From Porodaedalea pini (Eukaryota > Basidiomycota > Agaricomycetes > Hymenochaetales > Hymenochaetaceae): 64,000 bases of DNA. The notes beneath the pieces were generated by a model. It saw nothing but the letters and a program-made list of their open reading frames with translations. It did not search any database and was not told the DNA's origin. Positions 1 to 12,091 of the stretch are shown here, piece by piece. The DNA lies in the NCBI GenBank assembly GCA_002794775.1, contig NBAY01000027.1, positions 434,001 through 498,000 on the forward strand. The letters run 5' to 3'. Each line of letters opens with the position of its first letter. The first letter of the stretch is position 1. A program made the translations under genes and the position numbers.

Positions 1-1283
1 TTCTGCTACATTAATGACATTGTACTCGCCATTCTCGAGCTTCTAAGGTTTGTAAAATGAGCTATTATTCATCCTCACATTTAATTGTCTGTAGATATCA
101 CCCGAGAGTATTATACATCGACATCGACATTCATCATGGAGACGGAGTCGAACTCGCATTCTGGAACTCCAACCGCGTGATGACGGTATCTTTTCACAAA
201 TACACTGGTGACTTCTTTCCCGGAACAGGGAGGCTTGATGATAACGGAGGGGGTCTTGGAAAGCATTTCGCACTGAATGTTCCCTTGCTCGACGGCATCG
301 ATGATGAGTCCTATCTTGCCATCTTCAAGACTGTCATAGGAGACACTGTCACAGCTTTTCGTCCATCTGCCATCGTCCTGCAGTGTGGTGCTGACTCCTT
401 GGGTTGTGATCGCCTTGGAGCGTTCAATTTGTCCATCGCCGCGCATGGTGAGTGCGTGAACTTTGTGCGCAAATTTAATGTGCCAATGCTCGTGGTCGGC
501 GGTGGGGGATACACTGTGCACAATGTGAGCCGGTGCTGGACGTACGAAACATCTGTACTTGTCGGCGCGGAAGTGTCCGACGCACTGCCGCAGACGCCGT
601 ACGATGCATGGTTTGCGGACGACTATACGCTACACCCGACACTCGCAGGACGCGTCGACAACCAGAATACGCCAGCCGCGCTGCAGCGCATTACACGCAG
701 TATTCGCCAGAAGCTACGCTACTTGCAGGGTGCACCAAGCGTACAGATGCAAGAAATCCCGCCAGATCTGGCAGGCTGGCTTGCTGTGGAAGAAAAGACC
801 AATGAAGAGAAAGCAGACGACCGTGGAGCAGTTCCGGCAGGCGAGTTTCGCGCGCCGCCACCAAAAGCAGTGAACGAGTTTTTCGACAGCGAGACGGATG
901 TTGACAAAGATGAAGAAGTGGTCACCAATAAGACGCGCGGTACTGGTTCGGGACGGCGAGCACGGGGAAGGGGAAGAGGAAGGGGAAGAGGCAGGGCGAC
1001 TGCTGTCGCATTTGCTGGTGTGGGTCTAGCAGAAGGAGGCCACGATGAAGATGCAGACGACGCGACAACCTCAACGCCTGCTCCAACTTCACGCGGAAGA
1101 GGCCGGGGACGAGGCAGAGGAAGGGGAAGGGGAAGAGGCCGGGGAAGAGGAAAGGCGGTTGTCGCAGCAGAAGGTAAACCCGAAGAAATCGTAGAGACCC
1201 CGCCAGCTTCTGCATTTGCTCCAGAGCAGGAGTCGGAGACGCCTTCCCAGTTACCTTCAAATGATCTCGATATTGATACATAA
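1..1283 (+). CDS. Class I histone deacetylase, 3' part (gene starts before window)
   Basis: Zn-dependent lysine deacetylase of chromatin. Exons seen: 1-47 and 95-1283; a 47-nt intron (GTTTGT...GTAG) separates FCYINDIVLAILELLR from YHPRVLYIDIDIHHGDGVE. Visible active-site parts are IDIDIHHGDGVE (Zn-binding Asp and His), QCGADSLGCDRLG (second Zn-binding Asp) and the catalytic Tyr in VVGGGGYT. The fold ends near QNTPAALQR...SVQMQEIPPDL; the LHPTLAGRVDNQN stretch looks more like the Hos2/HDAC3 branch than HDAC1/2, so I give no symbol. A long C-terminal tail follows, carrying two Arg-Gly repeat blocks (about nt 948-1000 and 1088-1155), unlike the short tails usual for the family. The stop is TAA 1281-1283. 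The next gene converges on it with only 84 bp between stop codons. Confidence 0.93.
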
Positions 1284-1367
1284 CTGGACCGTGTACTGGA
1301 TATGCATGTATTTATTTTTATGAGGTATAAGCAGACGTGTATATGCTTGCGGAACGTCACGAGAGAC

Positions 1368-4300
1368 CTATTCCGGATTCTCCTGTGAAGAAAGCTGCTT
1401 CGCTTTCTCAAGGTCGTTAAGAAACTGTTGCTCCTCTTCGGTGAGTTCGCTCGACTTTTGGTCCGCCGAAGGGGATATGGATGGGGATGAGAGGTTAGCA
1501 GAATTAAAGTGAAGGGAAAGCTGTGTGGCCCTTTCTAAATTCTTTAAGAATTGTGCATCTTCCTCGCTTTTACTGTTCTGGAGTTCATTTGGACGATCAG
1601 CCTTAGTACCTAGAGACGATGGCGATGATGATGATGATGATGCCAAAGTAGAACCACTCGGAGCAGATGGAGATTGAGTAGACACCTCTGGCGTAGTTCC
1701 AGCTGGGACCATGGGATCCGGCGTTGGCGATTTCTCATGTAGTACATCCTCATGAGCCTCCATCAGCACTTCCTTCGCTGCCTCTCTAATTCTCTCCTTC
1801 CTCTCACGTTCCGCGCCAGGCACTGTTGCGCGTTTGAATGCGGCAAGGACATCCTGACGCTGAGCCTCTGAGGCGTCCCGGACGTCCTGCAGTCCATCAC
1901 TGATCCGTGTAGCGCGCTGAGCTTGTATAGGCTTCTTGGCAAAGCGCTTCACGGCACTTGTCCAGGCGCCTTGTAGAGGTTGTGCCACAAGGCCGACTAT
2001 TCCGGCTGCGGGGCGTGCCGTGGCGTTGACGTCTGTAAGAGTAGCTAAGTCTGCGTGAGTAGAAGATGAGCATACATTGTGCACTTACAGCTGCGTGCAG
2101 AGCCTTTGATGGCTCCAATGAAACCCTTTATGAATAATGAGATCGGTTGATGTATTCTCGAGATCTAAGAGAACCAACTCACTTCTTTCTTTGCTCCTTG
2201 AATCGGTTCTTTCACCAAGCCAGTGATTCCGTCATAGTAGCCGTAGAAAAGTGCCTGATCAAAGCAATGAAAACAGGTTGAAGACGATGGCATATCACGT
2301 ACTGACCTTTCCACCTGCTTTCACGCCACTACTGAAACTGTCCACTTCGTCGGTTTCCCGAACTTGCGATCCGTACAACTGAGGCATGTTATTTAAACCT
2401 TCATGAATGGAAGTGACTATGCTCAGAACCCCTGAATAGGTTAAGAGCGTCAGAGCAATATCGAACTCATCTAATGCATATCTTACCACGAGGGATAGCT
2501 GTTGTTGTCTTTATTACGCCTTTCACAGGGTTACTAACGAGGACCGTTTATCAGGACTCACAGAGCTATAGAGCAAATGCAACATACTAGAAAATTTGTG
2601 CGATGCCTGTATAGTAATTTGTCACCGTCCAGAATATAGACGTTGCACCCCCGGTGACGGGATCGGTCACTTTTCTCGATGTATTAAACTCGGAAGCACC
2701 TATTCAACGCATGAGCTCTAAAATGATAGAACAGCCCTCCTATGAACACATACGATGCTGATCCAGTTTGTTCATGTCAATCAGACGCTTATTTGCAAGC
2801 GTCTGCGCGGCGAAAGCGCTCAGTTTGAGGCACTATGATGCACGTTCGAACCGTTCACATAAGATATGTAGAACCTGAGTCGAAGAACGCACATGCTCTG
2901 TCGACCACCAAACAGCAACACGACTTGGCTCAAGATCGCATCTGTTCGATTGTTTATGAGAGCACAAGGAAGGTCGTAAACTTTCGTACCTCATATTAAG
3001 AAGGGGGAGGTGACGATAGAATGATAGCGCGCCATTCGCAATTCCGTCCTTTGAATGTGGGGTTAAATCGCGTAGTAAACAGAGAAAAGACGAAAGCACA
3101 CCTCCGACTGGATGCGCCGGCTTAATTGAAGGGCCGCCTCTTGTGCTGCTGGTCTCAGCACAAACTCTATAGCTTTTGTAAGTCTTTCTACGTCAAGCTC
3201 CTTCTGCCGGATGGGTTCCGGCCCCGCGCCAGACTGATAGATCATATCTCCTAGGACATGTTTAGCTGCAGGTGATCGTCAAAGAATTCGGAGACACAAA
3301 CCCCAGAACGGCTGGTCACCAAAGAAGGGCACAACGACAGTAGGCTTTCCCTTGAGCAGGCCGATAGCGGTCGTACCTGCACCTCCGTGGTGCACCACAG
3401 CAGATACCTTGTCAAACAGCCAGTCATGTGGTACATTTCCGAGAATGAATATATTGTCCGGGACGCTGCCTGAACCGAGGCCTCCCCAACCAGCTGAGAG
3501 GAGTGCGCGGGTGCCTGAGTTAGCAACTGCTTGGAAAATCGTTGTTGTTAAAGCTTGAGAGTCCTCAATAACGATGGAGCCGAAGCTGCGCAAGTAAAAG
3601 GTTTTTGAGTACGATCTACGATAAGTTCAGGCTGATGGCTCACCCGATGTAAAGGGGAGGCGGTCCTGCATCAAGGAAAGCAGCCAGATCCGCGGGAGGA
3701 GTGTAGTTTGAAGACAAGTCCAAAAAGTAGAAGCCCACAACATCTATTATCATGAGCGAATTCAAGGCAAATCGTTTCAAAAACATGGCAGAGACTCACC
3801 AATATGATTCTTCCAATCCTTTGGTTTTGGTATGAGAGCAGGGCTCATACTGTACGTCCAGGGGATTTTCAGCTTGTCGACTATACTGGGACCCTTGCGA
3901 ATAGTCAGGCCAGACAGTCCAAGGCTCTTCTCGCGGAAATCATCGATGATGTCTCCCAGCCTGGAGAAGACGATAGTAAGATAGCAGAAAGAATGTCGGC
4001 GAAGTTCGGTAGCGTACCCTTGCCAAGTCATGAGATCCGTAAGAGCATAACTAAGGTAATTGGAAAGGCCTTTTTTTGCATTTGATGATTGAATATTGAC
4101 GAGAGGATGCGGGAAAGCGGTCGTCGCGCACCAAGGCATCGCTGAAGAGTATGTCAGCATCAATGAAACGAGCGAGCGCTCATTACCTACTGAAAGAAAG
4201 GTTGAGAGGTATCCCGAGCGCTTCTGCGCAGTGTACATGAGCGAAGGCTGGTGGATTGGATATTATGGCATCCGCTGCAAACGTCTTCCCTGTCTCTGGA

Positions 4301-5042
4301 TCAGCTTCAATGCAAGATCTCCAGCATCCTTCAAGCATCTGCGTGATAAGATTAAATGATATTTGTCGTGATATTCGTGATGCACCTACTTCTTTCAACA
4401 TTGTCCGCTTCCTACCTATGTCTCCGTTCGTAAGGGAAGCCAGACCGGGTACGAGACCAGGATCTTATATAATTTCACATAATCGAACAGCAGACATGGG
4501 GTTAAGCGAATCTCACTCTTGACCATGTAGCTCATGAGATCCTCTGGATCTCCGCCGATATTGAAGAACTCAATGTCGTGTTCTGTCACAAACGAGCGGA
4601 AGGTCCCATGTGATGCTATTCGAATGCGATGCCCATCTTTCTGCAGTTTCTTTGCAAGAGCTACGAAAGGCTGTACGTCGCCTGCCAAAGAGCATATATT
4701 CAGCTAAAACAAATTTGATGTAAGGAGCTTTCTTACCGCGACTGCCTACGATCATAATGACGACGTTCAGGCATGGCGGCGAGCGATAATTAGTGCTGTC
4801 AGTAGCGAATTCATGCACTTCCTTGGCATAGTCCTTGGGCAGATCTGGGAGGCTCTTCTTAAGATCAAGGGAGATAGAGATTCTTCCGTCGTCGGTAAGA
4901 TCTGCTGCTGAGGACAGGCCGTCGCCCGACGCGTTGTATTTTGCATAATCTATGTGTGAGATTAGTCGAGCTCTACGAACGTCGAATGCAACAGAATTCA
5001 AGACATACTCCTGAGCCAGTCTGGTCTTTCATTATGTTGCAT
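1368..5042 (-). CDS. Sterol 3-beta-glucosyltransferase-like GT28/GT1 protein with VPS13-like C-terminal repeats
   Basis: Transfers a sugar from UDP-glucose, by family to membrane sterols. Join: 1368..2032, 2089..2125, 2183..2254, 2307..2431, 2487..2533, 2588..2699, 2754..2832, 2893..2941, 2990..3048, 3102..3250, 3302..3585, 3644..3743, 3800..3960, 4018..4141, 4191..4338, 4390..4463, 4517..4681, 4737..4949, 5009..5042 (19 exons, 898 aa). The N-terminal domain begins with IMIVGSRGDVQPFVAL; the nucleotide-sugar site is HHGGAGTTAIGLLKGKPT and FFGDQPFWG. The order and spacing match Atg26/UGT80 enzymes, but the PH-GRAM N-terminus of Atg26 is absent. After the enzyme come a WWSTEH segment and glycine/proline repeats (GITGLVKEPIQGAKKEG, GIVGLVAQPLQGA) like those near the VPS13 C-terminus, then a charged tail. 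The start at 5042 is the first ATG that splices into frame; the first exon is 34 nt. Confidence 0.88.
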
Positions 5043-5225
5043 GACGGAGGTAAAGGCTAAGGTCGTCGATGAAGTCATCCATTACAGGAAAGTAACAAAA
5101 GTGGACATTGATGTTATCAAAAGTGTAATGAAGTAAGCACGGAGTAATGCTTGACTTGTAACCACTACCTCAAGTCGGATAACGACGCAAAGTGACGTTC
5201 TGAACGTCGTCCACCCCCACTTTGC
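5043..5225. promoter_or_regulatory. Divergent promoter region, glucosyltransferase / Mg2+ transporter
   Basis: These 183 bp separate the divergent start codons at 5042 (minus) and 5226 (plus). I see no clear TATA box. The interval holds GACGTTCTGAACGTC (5194-5208), a near-palindrome; its role is unknown. Confidence 0.4.
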
Positions 5226-7178
5226 ATGCAGGACAAGCTTCACAAAAGGGCAAGCTCAAGTTCCCGCGTCGACTCGACCATCGAAATGACCTCCCTCAAT
5301 GTGGAGGATGATTCAGAGAGGAAGGCCACGGTCGTAATGAACTCGCCCTCTGTGGACAACTTTGGTTCTGAGGATGGATCCGCGTCGGATGACGAGGACA
5401 ATATCGCGCTCTTGGGATTTGAGCGACAGTCGCGCGGGCGCGAGCTGTCCGGAAAGAAAGCTGGAAGTACGTGGGCACAGGTGAAGGATATCGTGATCGA
5501 GGTACGTGGCTCGTTTTCGTATAATATTAAATTATCACCTAATTTTGCGAATCGCTACAACAGACTGTGCCTACGCTTCTTTTGACAACAGTTGGGCTGC
5601 TTTTCACCGGAGAACTTTTAGATCATGTTTCTGTGAGTCTCAAACTCGGCCTTTCTCTAAGTTGCGCTCATCTTAGCACCAACAGCATTGGAAAGCAATG
5701 AAACGGATAGACGAACTCATCATTATTATACCCGTTATTTTGAATCTCAAGGGGAACCTGGAAATGAACCTCTCATCGCGACTAGGAACAGCTGTGAGTC
5801 GTATGAATCTAGGCGATGTAGTACATCCCTAAAGTCTTTGTAGGCCAATGTCGGTGAACTTGATGAACGGAAAAGTCGTTATGGCATTCTTTCGGGTAAT
5901 ATGGCTCTCCTGCAAGTTCAAGCCACCCTTGTCTCCTTCATCGCCGCTATACTATCCTTTGTTCTTGGTCTTATCATGCCGAGAACAGGCTCGCCTTCCG
6001 AACCGAGCGCTGACCTTCGCTTCCTGCTTTATGCTCGACGTCCTCACCCTCCGCTTCCGTACGACCCGCGAAAGCCAAAGTCAGGTATTGCAGAGTGAGT
6101 CTGTAAAAGTTGTGTTGTCAATATTTCCGTCTCATCTTTCTTAGATTCATCATGGTTGCTTCAACTGGCATGGCCTCGGCCTGCCTGTCAAGTCTGATTC
6201 TAGGATCTTTCATGTGCACTCTCGTTGTGTTCTGCCGGAAGTTCTCCCTTAACCCGGGTATGTCGCGCTCATGATTGTTTGAACAAAGTTAACAGAGTTG
6301 TCTAGATAACATCGCTCCCCCTGTTGCCGCTTGTCTTGGCGATCTCATTACTCTTTGTCTCCTGGGACTCGTCTCAACATTCCTTATAAACTTCGTGAAT
6401 ACGCCACTTCCACTCGTTATTTGCATTCTTCTAGTTGTGTCTTCGTGCGTTTGCGCGTATCTCGTTAGTCGAAATGATCATGTCCGGGATCTTATTAAGC
6501 AAGGCTGGACTCCACTCTTTGGTGCTATGGCCATCAGCTCAGCGACCGGAATCATCCTAGATGTTTTCGTTTCTCGATACAGCGGTTTCGCACTCTTGGC
6601 CGTCATTATTAGTGGTACGTATCTGCCCGAACAAATTTTCTACAGTCACTCACAATTATGTTTTCTACTCTGAAGGTCTTCCTGGTGCCGTTGGGTCCGT
6701 TGCTGTATCACGGATTTCGACAACACTACATGCTGCAGCTATGACAATGCTGCCTACATCCCCGCACAAGCATGACGTGCCACCACAGCCGAGCCTTCGC
6801 CTTGTAACTATAACACTGTTCCTTATTACAATCCCCGTCGAAATATGCTTCCTGTCGATACTTCGGGGAGTAGGGTGGCTTGAACTACCATTCGTCTTTA
6901 TTGCCTTCGCTGTCGTATTTTTCTGCATTACGGTGAGCATGCGCGTTTAATTGCAGTATTTACCTAGTTAACCATACGTTATTTTATAGGTACTAGTTTC
7001 TTTAACCTTCGCCCGACTCCTCACCGAGTTCTTGTGGAAAAGGAACCGCGACCCGGACATGTATGCGATGCCTTTGCATTCCTCCCTTGTAGATCTTGTG
7101 GGGCAGCTGCTGCTTGTTGTCTGCTTCGAGATAGTATCTCTGATGGGTCAACAGGTAGAGGTAAAACGCGGACACTAA
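5226..7178 (+). CDS. SLC41/MgtE-type magnesium (divalent cation) transporter
   Basis: Membrane Mg2+ transporter or exchanger. Join: 5226..5501, 5564..5632, 5686..5793, 5844..6094, 6145..6257, 6306..6614, 6676..6932, 6990..7178 (523 aa). An acidic cytoplasmic N-terminus (SDDEDNIALLGFERQ) precedes TVPTLLLTTVGLLFTGELL and the family signature [28 protein letters not shown], characteristic of SLC41 and MgtE integral-membrane domains. A second half repeats the pattern (DNIAPPVAACLGDLITLCLLG, then GLPGAVGSVAVSRISTTLHA). About ten hydrophobic segments are apparent. The stop at 7176-7178 is read straight through a possible donor (GAG/GTAAAA), so the last residues are slightly uncertain. Whether plasma membrane or an internal membrane cannot be told from sequence. 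Confidence 0.88.
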
Positions 7179-7544
7179 TTTATAGATATAGTCTGTAAAT
7201 TACTGGTAATCTCGTATAGAACGTAATTTGTATAATGTTGGACGGCCGTACAGTTTTTTAATACGATTTTGTTCAAACTTTTGTGGCTCTGTGTCAAGTC
7301 GCGGTTGATTATGACACAACCGAGTACCCGATCAGGAAGTGACCGTTTTAAGCTGTGCTTCTTACCACGACGACGCTCGCCGCCGTTAACTACAACCTCC
7401 TCATATCTCGCCAGCGGCCAACCTGCGCCTATGTTCTGAGCGCAGATTCGCGTTCTCCCTGCAAAGAATCATCATTTTCATGTGTCGCTGCTTGGATAAC
7501 GCCATCGGAACACATCTCGTCAACGCACCCGCAACACCGCTCCG
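7179..7544. other. Intergenic region between transporter and ADA3
   Basis: About 366 bp between a stop and the next start on the same strand. It must hold the transporter 3' UTR and the ADA3 promoter. I see a short AT-rich stretch (7180-7270) but no coding or RNA signal. Confidence 0.4.
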
Positions 7545-9956
7545 ATGTCCCAGCCGCTCGTGCCATACTCACCAGACGCGCATCCGCCGCTGTGCAAACC
7601 ACTCCTCATAGCGCCACCGGACTCCGTTCCCGCAGTAGATGAGCTCGAAGCGACGCAGACGGAGCTTGCAGCGCTCAAGCGACGCGCACTCGAGCGCGCG
7701 AAAAAGGCGGCGGGTGACCTCAAGATTATTGAACATGAAATGAAGAAGATGCGCGAGATGGAGAAGGGAAAGGCTCGTGCGATGCCGCAGAATCGGGTGA
7801 AGCGTGAACCGAGCTGTGCGTGCTGTCTTTTATTTTCATTGAGCGAATGGTTCTGACTTAGAGTTCCGCCTGTTCTTGTTCACTATTTACCACTCCCCCT
7901 ACCTGGGTTTTTGTTTCTACATCCATTTGTCTCGTCGTTCTTCACTCTTTCTATGTTGCCCATGGAATCCTTTGTGACTTTTCGAAATTCACTCCATCAA
8001 ACGTTCGATTATGTCTACGCCCTCGACGCGTCCGTGGCTCACAATGAATATGGGGTATTACAAATGTTTTCCTTGTTACACCACTTCTGCCTTTTCGGCT
8101 TCTCCGTGTTGAATCCTTCTCGTCCCCATTTCCCCTCCAACAAATGAATATGTCGGACATTGGCATGGATGATTGGAATTACATGCTTCCTTGGTGCAGA
8201 TACGCCGAGTCTCGATCACGAGGAGCGCAACTTATCTCCGTCTGTCACCTCAACCTCGGCGGGTGCGCCTTCTTCGAGCACTGTTCCCGCAATCAATGTC
8301 TCCACCCCTGTACCTCAAAAAGTCCCTCCAGAGATGCGCAAAGTGTGAGTACAGCGTTATGATTTTCGTTCAGCAGCTAACATTCTACGCTGCTTTAGAA
8401 AGAAGAAACGGAAAAGAGACGACGAGAGTGATGGCGAGCACGGTGCGTCGAACCCTATGTGCTCTGTGGAATTATCTGTTCAACGCTTGTTTAGAATCGC
8501 AAAGACCTCGAAAGCTCTCGCCGCACCCCCCTTCTCATAAGGAACACCATTATAAGCCATCAAAGCTCAGCAATGTAACGCATCCGAAGGTAAGCCATTC
8601 ATCATTGTTCTAGGACATGCTCTGACGTGTGTTTCCCAGTCATCCTCCGGTCCGGATTGGACATTACCACCGCCGCCACATCATCTCTTGCCACAACGGC
8701 CTGTATCTATACCAACTTTACCCGCGGGCCCACGGAGGCCAATAGAAGTCAAGGAGGACTTCTCAAAGGCCAAGGCTCCCGCAAGCCAAGTGCCAATCAC
8801 GACATTCTACTCCTCAATAGAGCCATGGATACGACCAATACGAGAAGAGGACGTAGGGTGGCTGGAGTATGACGGCGACACAGTCGGGCCCTACGTCGTC
8901 CCGGAGCTGGGACGACATTATACAGAACAATGGGAGGATGAAGATATACAGCTCTACGGTGGCGTACCTTCGGCTTTGGATTTTTCAAGTTCGCGGAATG
9001 CAGCAGCGATGTCGAGTAGCAGCTTCTCGCCAGCTGCTCCACTTCCGAAGTGGGATGCGACGGCGTTGAACGAGGTTGATTTGGTATCGGATAAGGGTTT
9101 GGGCCCGGTGTCGGAGCGACTGGTGTCTGCGCTATTACCTGCTGCGGACCAGTCAACGTGGAAGAGCATGAAGGAAGCGGAAGACGCACATGAGGCGAAG
9201 ATAGCTGCATCTGGGTCAGGGACGAATGGTCCCTCTCCACCTAAGGAAAAGATACTGGTCGCAGACTTTGAGGAAAGGGTCAAGGATACCATCCGATTTT
9301 ATGGTCTCCTCGATGGCGAAGTAAGTCGATAAATTAACTGCTCTACCCTTCTCTTTTGCTGAGCCCATCTTGGAATGCAGCCCGATTTTTCCAACGTGAT
9401 CGATGACCCTATTTCAATTGCTCTTCGGCAAGCTCAACGCCAGCTTCGCGAGGCCACAGCAACAAATAAGGCGCGGCGTGCGCGACTCGCAGATATAGCG
9501 CGTGATCGACTCGCCTTTCAGGAATACGTTGATGCGCGCGAGGCGCTCGACAAGAACATCACAGCGATCTACACGAAGCTACAGAAGAAGGACGGGCCGA
9601 AGGTGTCCAAGAAGAAGAAAAAGGGCGATGCGGTCGGTGGTGCAAACGGTGTGAACGGCGTGGCGGGCCCGGCCGTGCCCCTTCCAAACCCGGCATCCCT
9701 TGGGCTTGGTCCAGATGAGGAAGGTATGCTCGCCGTACCTGACACACTGCGTCAGCTTGTCGAGACACGACAGCAGTGGGTGAGTGTTATTGGCGGCAGC
9801 TTCGACGAGGAAGAGAAACGCGTGCCCGGACGCGTGCGCGGTGTACCGCAGAAGAGCGTCTTTGAGGGCATTGAAGAGGAGGTGAAGCGTGAGCTCGGAC
9901 CTTCTGCGGTTCTTTCTTCGAAATCTGTGGATTCTGGGAGTGATCGGATGGTTTAG
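7545..9956 (+). CDS. NGG1: Ada3/Ngg1, SAGA histone acetyltransferase complex subunit
   Basis: Structural and regulatory subunit of the Gcn5-Ada2-Ada3 acetyltransferase module (nuclear). Join: 7545..7815, 8200..8344, 8399..8442, 8495..8589, 8640..9320, 9381..9956 (603 aa). The N-terminus is a coiled coil (ELEATQTELAALKRRALERA) followed by a lysine-rich segment (KVKKKRKRDDE). The Ada3 signature follows as SSIEPWIRPIREEDVGWL and VVPELGRHYTEQW. The conserved C-terminal domain starts at ERVKDTIRFYGLLDGE and continues PDFSNVIDDPISIALRQAQRQL, ending in a basic KKKKK segment. The first intron is 384 nt, far longer than its neighbours, and has a very long AG-free 3' part (see findings). Splice phases agree across every junction. 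Confidence 0.85.
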
Positions 9957-10174
9957 GGCGGGTGTGTGCAATGCGGATGGATGTTATATTATTTTGCTGT
10001 AAAGTTATAGGCTTGGTACTTCACATTGTATTCCTCGCGCTGACATTCTTCTCGCTCCTCCTAATCGTCTCAAATGTGAGATATTTTTCGCTACTCGCTG
10101 CTGGAATGAGGATGAAAGTTGCAATAACATCAATTTCGAACGCTGTAAGCGACAGACGGACATGTCTAAACGTG

Positions 10175-11212
10175 TTATGAACTCGTCTTCGCCTTTTTCG
10201 CCTTTTTCGTATCACTGCTTGCTTTCCTTTTCTTTTGAGATGCACCATCATCGCCCCCGGTACTCTCCTTGTGAGCGCGTGTCTCTACAGCCTGCGCCGC
10301 CTGATCGACTTCCATGCTGACTTCGGCGTGTTCTGGTGGTACATGGACAGCGCCAGTGGGTATGAAACGATGTTTCAAAAGGTGCCTCGGGTGCTGGTAG
10401 CGTGCTGGACTTTTGTAGACACTTTCGGAACTAGGCGCATCGGGCGACGACGGGGGCGGGGTGGGTAAGGCGGGCTGCGCGGAGAGAACGAGATGGTATG
10501 CGATGGGTTTCGGAGCTACGAGTTAAATAAAAAATATTCAGGAAAGACGCGTTAGGAGACTGGGGAGATGTACGCACCAGCAAAGAGCTTGCAGTCCTTC
10601 TTTTTCCTGGGGACGAGACAGCTGAGCCCGAGGATCTCGTCTCCTCCGGCAACCGTGTTTTCATCCGACGCGTTGTCGCGTACGGACCAGATATCGTACA
10701 CCGCCGACCTCTTCGTCAGCGTCCCTATGCGCTGAGAGGACGAAGCAGCCGCGGGCGGGGGCGCTAGTTTCATATTCGTGAGGTGTTTTGACTTCACCTG
10801 TAAAGGGATTCAGATTCAAATTCAGACTAAATCTCGAAACAGGTAATGGAGAACGTACCCCGTCCGGGATGCGCACGACCCAGAGTTCTAGGTCATCGTT
10901 GTCCTTCAGCGCGTCGTAGTCGAACTCCTCAGCGTCAACGACGTCAGTGAGGCGGACCGAGCCTCGGGGTACGAGACCAGTGGACAAGGCAGCCAGCTCT
11001 TCATCGGAGTCCTCGACGTATGTGTTCGAAAGTGTCTTCTCCTTTCCCTTTCCTTTGTCTTTTGCCTTGGTTTTCTTCTTTTCTGGACTCTTGCTTATGT
11101 TTGCGACGGCAGACATGTTTTCAGCAGACTCAAGAGGGGAAGGAAAGATTTGCGCAAGAGTCGCGTCTCCCGATTTGTTCATGAAGTCTGTCCGTGACCA
11201 GACTATCCCCAT
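10175..11212 (-). CDS. RPA34: RNA polymerase I subunit RPA34-like (A34.5/PAF49 family)
   Basis: Subunit of the RPA49/RPA34 heterodimer of RNA polymerase I, which supports rRNA transcription in the nucleolus. Join: 10175..10515, 10578..10797, 10859..11212 (304 aa). Family features are the central LKDNDDLELWVVRIPDG motif followed by a predicted beta-rich dimerisation region (LTNMKLAPPP ... SAVYDIWSV ... LSCLVPRKKKDCKLFA), and a very basic, disordered lysine-rich C-terminus (KKRKASSDTKKAKKAK), as in A34.5 proteins. The N-terminal region (KKKTKAKDKGKGKEK) is also basic. Sequence conservation in this family is low, so the call rests on the ELWVVRIP motif and overall layout. Confidence 0.72.
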
Positions 11213-11579
11213 CTCTGTTCAATTGCAGTAATCCACTTCTCTCTGGCTCGCAGTACAAGAAATGAAGAATTGAGCCCTTGAACTAAAACTCAGGACAGTG
11301 GAGGCTTAGCCAAATGAGATTTGAAATGTTTATGGTTTCATGGCAAATTATGATTCAAATGCTAGATCCCTTCCTCTAAATTATTTCTGAAAAACATGAT
11401 GCTATCGCACAAATGTATAGCCACCCTCCCCGTCTACAGATATTCTCCAACCAATTGATAGTCCGCTGAAGTTGGATGCGGAAAGGAGTCCCAAGGTACG
11501 AAATGATGTGCAAGCAGCGTGCATGCATCTGCGACTTCGTGCTTTATTTTGGAGAGCCTGGCACCAGGGCAGATCAGTA
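11213..11579. other. Intergenic region between RPA34 start and MRPS33 stop
   Basis: Some 367 bp holding the RPA34 promoter and the MRPS33 3' end, both genes on the minus strand. I see no coding or RNA signal. Confidence 0.4.
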
Positions 11580-11973
11580 CTACCGCTTCTTCTTTACACG
11601 GCGCGAGTCAGCTAGAAGTAGAAAATAAGAAAAAGGTGGTCAGTCGAGTATCAAATGAAATGTCACACGCGCACGCACCTTGAGTCTTCGCCTTCTTCGG
11701 CGCACCCTTGCCCCTGTCCTTGTGCTCCTGGATGGAAATGTTCCGCCGTACTTCATGCACGTCGACGAGATTCCAGCCCGGATAAATTTTGTTGAGCTCG
11801 GTAATAGAGTGCTCATCGCGTGGAGGGTAGTACTCGACCATGGATGGCCCGCGGAGACGCGCTTTGAGATATTTAGCACCGGTACGGCGCGATGTCGGAT
11901 TGAACGTCGTCTGGAATATGGAGCATCGGAGACGCTCGAGTGACTTGAGCAGGCGCGGCGCGACGTCTGCCAT
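11580..11973 (-). CDS. MRPS33: Mitochondrial small-subunit ribosomal protein S33 (Rsm27)
   Basis: Component of the mitochondrial ribosome small subunit. Join: 11580..11611, 11679..11973 (108 aa). The protein begins MADVAPRLLKSLERLRC and continues with the family core IFQTTFNPTSRRTGAKYLKARLRGPSMVEYYP, then a variable basic tail ending KKKR. Length agrees with fungal Rsm27/mS33 (roughly 100-120 aa). The longer reading frame upstream of 11973 is not needed, since the family starts directly at this Met. It is divergent from SUV3, another mitochondrial protein gene, with 118 bp between start codons. Confidence 0.85.
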
Positions 11974-12091
11974 GGTCGCGAAAGGCGAGGTTTGGCACGG
12001 TACGCGCTGATCATCTACGAGTATCCAAAATAGGAAAGCGTCAACTTTTTTGAGGCACTCTGCGGAGCTCGCGCTTTGCTCATCGTCGCCG
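11974..12091. promoter_or_regulatory. Compact bidirectional promoter, MRPS33 / SUV3
   Basis: Only 118 bp separate the start codon of the mitoribosomal gene (minus) from that of the mitochondrial helicase (plus). Both products act in mitochondria. I do not recognise a specific binding site in it. Confidence 0.5.

Noticed and set aside
719..1411. Long minus-strand open frame opposite the HDAC tail
   Set aside because: It is the Pro/Leu-rich antisense reading of the Arg-Gly repeats; the plus strand encodes a clear deacetylase.
7911..8147. 78-codon open frame inside the first ADA3 intron
   Set aside because: The long absence of AG leaves no acceptor before it, and the flanking exons already join in phase without it.
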